From Linyphia triangularis (taxonomy: Eukaryota > Arthropoda > Arachnida > Araneae > Linyphiidae): 64,000 bases of DNA. The stretch spans positions 46,202,069-46,266,068 of the forward strand of contig OZ021723.1 of the NCBI GenBank assembly GCA_963978545.1, written 5' to 3'. A model generated the notes under the pieces. It worked only from the letters and a program-made list of their open reading frames with translations. It was not told the origin of the DNA and made no database searches. The translations under genes and the position numbers were made by a program. This document shows positions 61,751 to 64,000 of this stretch, in pieces. Numbering within the stretch: position 1 is the stretch's first letter; each line of letters opens with the position of its first letter.

Positions 61751-62216
61751 ATGCTCATTCCTCCAAATTCAACTATTTTCACAAACCCCATGGTACGCAT
61801 AATAATAGTACGTGCAACAAATGTGTTAGTAGGTAGGGCAATAGTCGCTCAACTCGAGTTATCTTCAAATCAAAACGTAATTTTGTTAAGATCTGGAGTT
61901 CGTTGCGAATTCACACCAAAACACCTGGGTTCCTCCAAAACTATTCTGTCAAATCGAACGATTGCTAATTCCGTTACTCAACATGTATTGGTATTGAAGA
62001 TACTTATAAACGTACTTAATTTTCCAATATTAGATAATTCTTATAGAGGACAATAATTGATAGCTGATTTTGATTTTTGTTTGTATATTGTTTTGTCCCA
62101 TGGATATTGTTTTTGTATTTTTTAACTAATGGTGTTTACTTACTTCTGTAAGCCCTATGTGATACCTTGTGGTATACGGGGATTTTCTATGTTGTTCAAT
62201 AAAATAAAAAAAAAAC
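61751..62216 (+). other. Possible 3' end of a retroposed transcript
   Basis: A 101-codon frame (61751-62056) of unknown kind is followed by about 140 bp of less AT-rich sequence with GTGATACCTTGTGGTATACG (GATACC/GGTATAC hairpin). It then ends TTCAATAAAATAAAAAAAAA, that is, a polyadenylation-like AATAAA running into an A tail. This fits the 3' terminus of a LINE or processed transcript. The frame matches nothing I know. Confidence 0.33.
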
Positions 62217-63044
62217 AACATGTATTGCTATTGTATAGGAGAAATTGTTGGGTGTATAAAAAGAATTATCGTTAGATTTCAAAGGTCAAAAGCATTTTAG
62301 TGTCAAACTAAATAAAAAGATCTCTTAACATGGAAAATATATTTTTTCTATATATTAACTCGCTTAGGAGGGAAGTAACACTAAATAAATACTGTGTGAG
62401 CCATAACTACACCATTTTAGTTTTCAGATATTGATATTTGAAATAGTTTTAGATAATTTAATTTGAAACTATTTCAATTTAAAGGATAAAGTATGTTAAA
62501 GTAACAAATCACTTACAATTACTTCTTTTATTAAGAAAACTTGAAGTTGTCAAATTAATGCACTCACACTTAGGTCTTGATTATACCTACCAAATGAAGT
62601 TGCATTTAGTTTTAGTTACTAGACTAAACTTATTAACTAAATTAACCCCTTTTCTTCAATGGTTCATGGAAACAACTTAGTGAAACATAAATATGTCTGA
62701 TTGAAGCTTTTCGTATTTCCGGAAAGAAGTATAGCGTGATAGCTGTAGGGATAAATCCATCTGAAAGATGTATAGAGATTTGTTTCAAAATTAATTTTAA
62801 AATCACTCAAAAGTCATTCTGGGCAGCTTTCTGAATAAGATGAAAAAAAAATGTGTTTAAGTACTGCTTCAAAGTCAACAAAACAGTATATAAAGCGAAA
62901 ATGCTACTTCTACATAAAATAGACATCATGCAGTCAAGAAATAAAAAGTTATGTTTAGAACAGACTGTTAACTATCAAAAAAAAGTCTGAACTGATCACT
63001 GGATTTGATGTGTATACAATTTTTTGCTTTATCTTAAACTAGTG
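62217..63044. other. Intergenic, nothing recognised
   Basis: AT-rich with no supported feature. Confidence 0.55.
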
Positions 63045-63110
63045 AATTGAAAATATAAAAATTTTTACATATCCCTTACAAAATATGTAAAAATTTCTAT
63101 ATTTTCAATT
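63045..63110. repeat. 66-nt hairpin with 28-bp arms
   Basis: 63045-63072 pairs with 63083-63110 with a single mismatch and a 10-nt loop. Pre-miRNA-like in size, but the AT-only arms make a MITE remnant or chance palindrome just as likely. Confidence 0.8.
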
Positions 63111-64000
63111 TTTATGTAAGAAGAAATATTCAGGAATTAAGTAGGTTGCATTTAGATGAAACAGGATTTTTTTCTCTGTCGGAAGAGCTTTAGTGAAGTT
63201 CTTTGAATTTTAGTGGAGAACGTATCATAATCTTTTCATATTCTTGTTGTTGGGGACCCTTGCAATTTTTCTAGTACATTCAGGATGAATAAATAACATA
63301 GAATTTAGTATATTACTTGTGACAATTTTTATAATATTGATTTTTATATTTTATTTTACATTATTTAATTCAAAATACACTGAGTGACAATAATATATCT
63401 CTTCATATGATAAACCTCCTAGATTCTAGTTTTCATAGAAAAAATATATAAAAACTGTATCCGGTAGCCTACTATCCATGGGTAATTTCTATACAAGAAA
63501 TGTATGTTACTATATATATACACACAATGCCTAGGAAAAGCATATAATACTGATATTTACCTAAAAACTGCCTGCATATAGAATACCTAGGAATTCTAAA
63601 GAGTGCTAGTGTTTTATACATTGCCAGTAACATTTAGAAATAGCCAGTAATAGTAGACGAAAAATGAACTTAAAAAAGCACATTTTGATGATTCATGTAA
63701 ATTTTGCAAACATGAAATTTTTTATTTTATAACGAATTAAAAGAAATTAACTATAAGTAATTCTCTCACTTACTTAAATTATTCAATTTTTTATTTCTTT
63801 GGACAGGCATAATTATGACCCCACTGAAATCTTCCATTTTCTTCTTTTCTTACATGTATTAAATTATATTTTCCCGATAGAGTAAAAAGTTATTTTAATC
63901 TATCACATATGTCCATATATTATTATTCGAAACTAAAAATAATTACAATTAAAGAATGAAATATTTAAATTTTAATGCTGTAAATTTATGTCCCGACTCT
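63111..64000. other. Intergenic, nothing recognised
   Basis: AT-rich to the window edge. Confidence 0.55.

Overview
This window looks like a gene-poor, very AT-rich piece of an arthropod nuclear genome. An arachnid (spider-like) source is my guess, from the repeat types only, and is not proven. I find no intact host protein-coding gene, no rRNA and no convincing tRNA gene. Most short open frames are chance frames in AT-rich DNA or lie in simple repeats. What can be read is a layered set of mobile-element copies, foldback DNA and tandem repeats.

Layout. 1-417 is a long (TA)n/(AAT)n microsatellite. 862-1307 is a 446-bp foldback with about 210-bp arms. 3481-4310 and 22280-22893 are two dispersed copies of a minus-strand Helitron-like element, each with four degenerate internal repeats. 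The best-defined object is a Ty3/gypsy LTR retrotransposon at 8400-14456: two 470-bp LTRs differing at five sites, a GTAT target-site duplication, a primer-binding site matching the 3' end of tRNA-Leu, an intact gag, a likely -1 frameshift site at the gag stop, and a pol broken by two in-frame stops and one frameshift. It carries no env gene.

From 17 to 26 kb there is a tRNA-derived SINE with a perfect 14-bp target duplication, a THAP zinc-finger remnant, an 868-bp hAT-like terminal-inverted-repeat element and a 225-bp MITE-like element. From 30.7 to 36.8 kb lies a cluster of Helitron-like ends and internal arrays, including one CTAG end abutting the next TC start. That cluster also holds a 22-bp minisatellite of about 38 copies. 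From 37.9 to 43.3 kb there are four more tRNA-like SINE copies or remnants of at least two kinds.

46-55 kb holds two inverted-repeat elements and a head-to-head pair of LINE reverse-transcriptase C-terminal fragments beside a long (TA)n tract. The last 9 kb is mostly featureless AT-rich DNA. It has one diverged dispersed repeat copy, a possible retroposon 3' tail and a 66-nt hairpin.

How the parts work together: only the LTR element has genes forming a system (Gag, then protease, reverse transcriptase, RNase H and integrase made by frameshifting), and this copy cannot make a complete Pol. Everything else is non-autonomous or decayed. I did not find a convincing undescribed gene system. The most useful leads are the frameshift site, the Helitron cluster, the stop-free 22-bp minisatellite and the long foldbacks.
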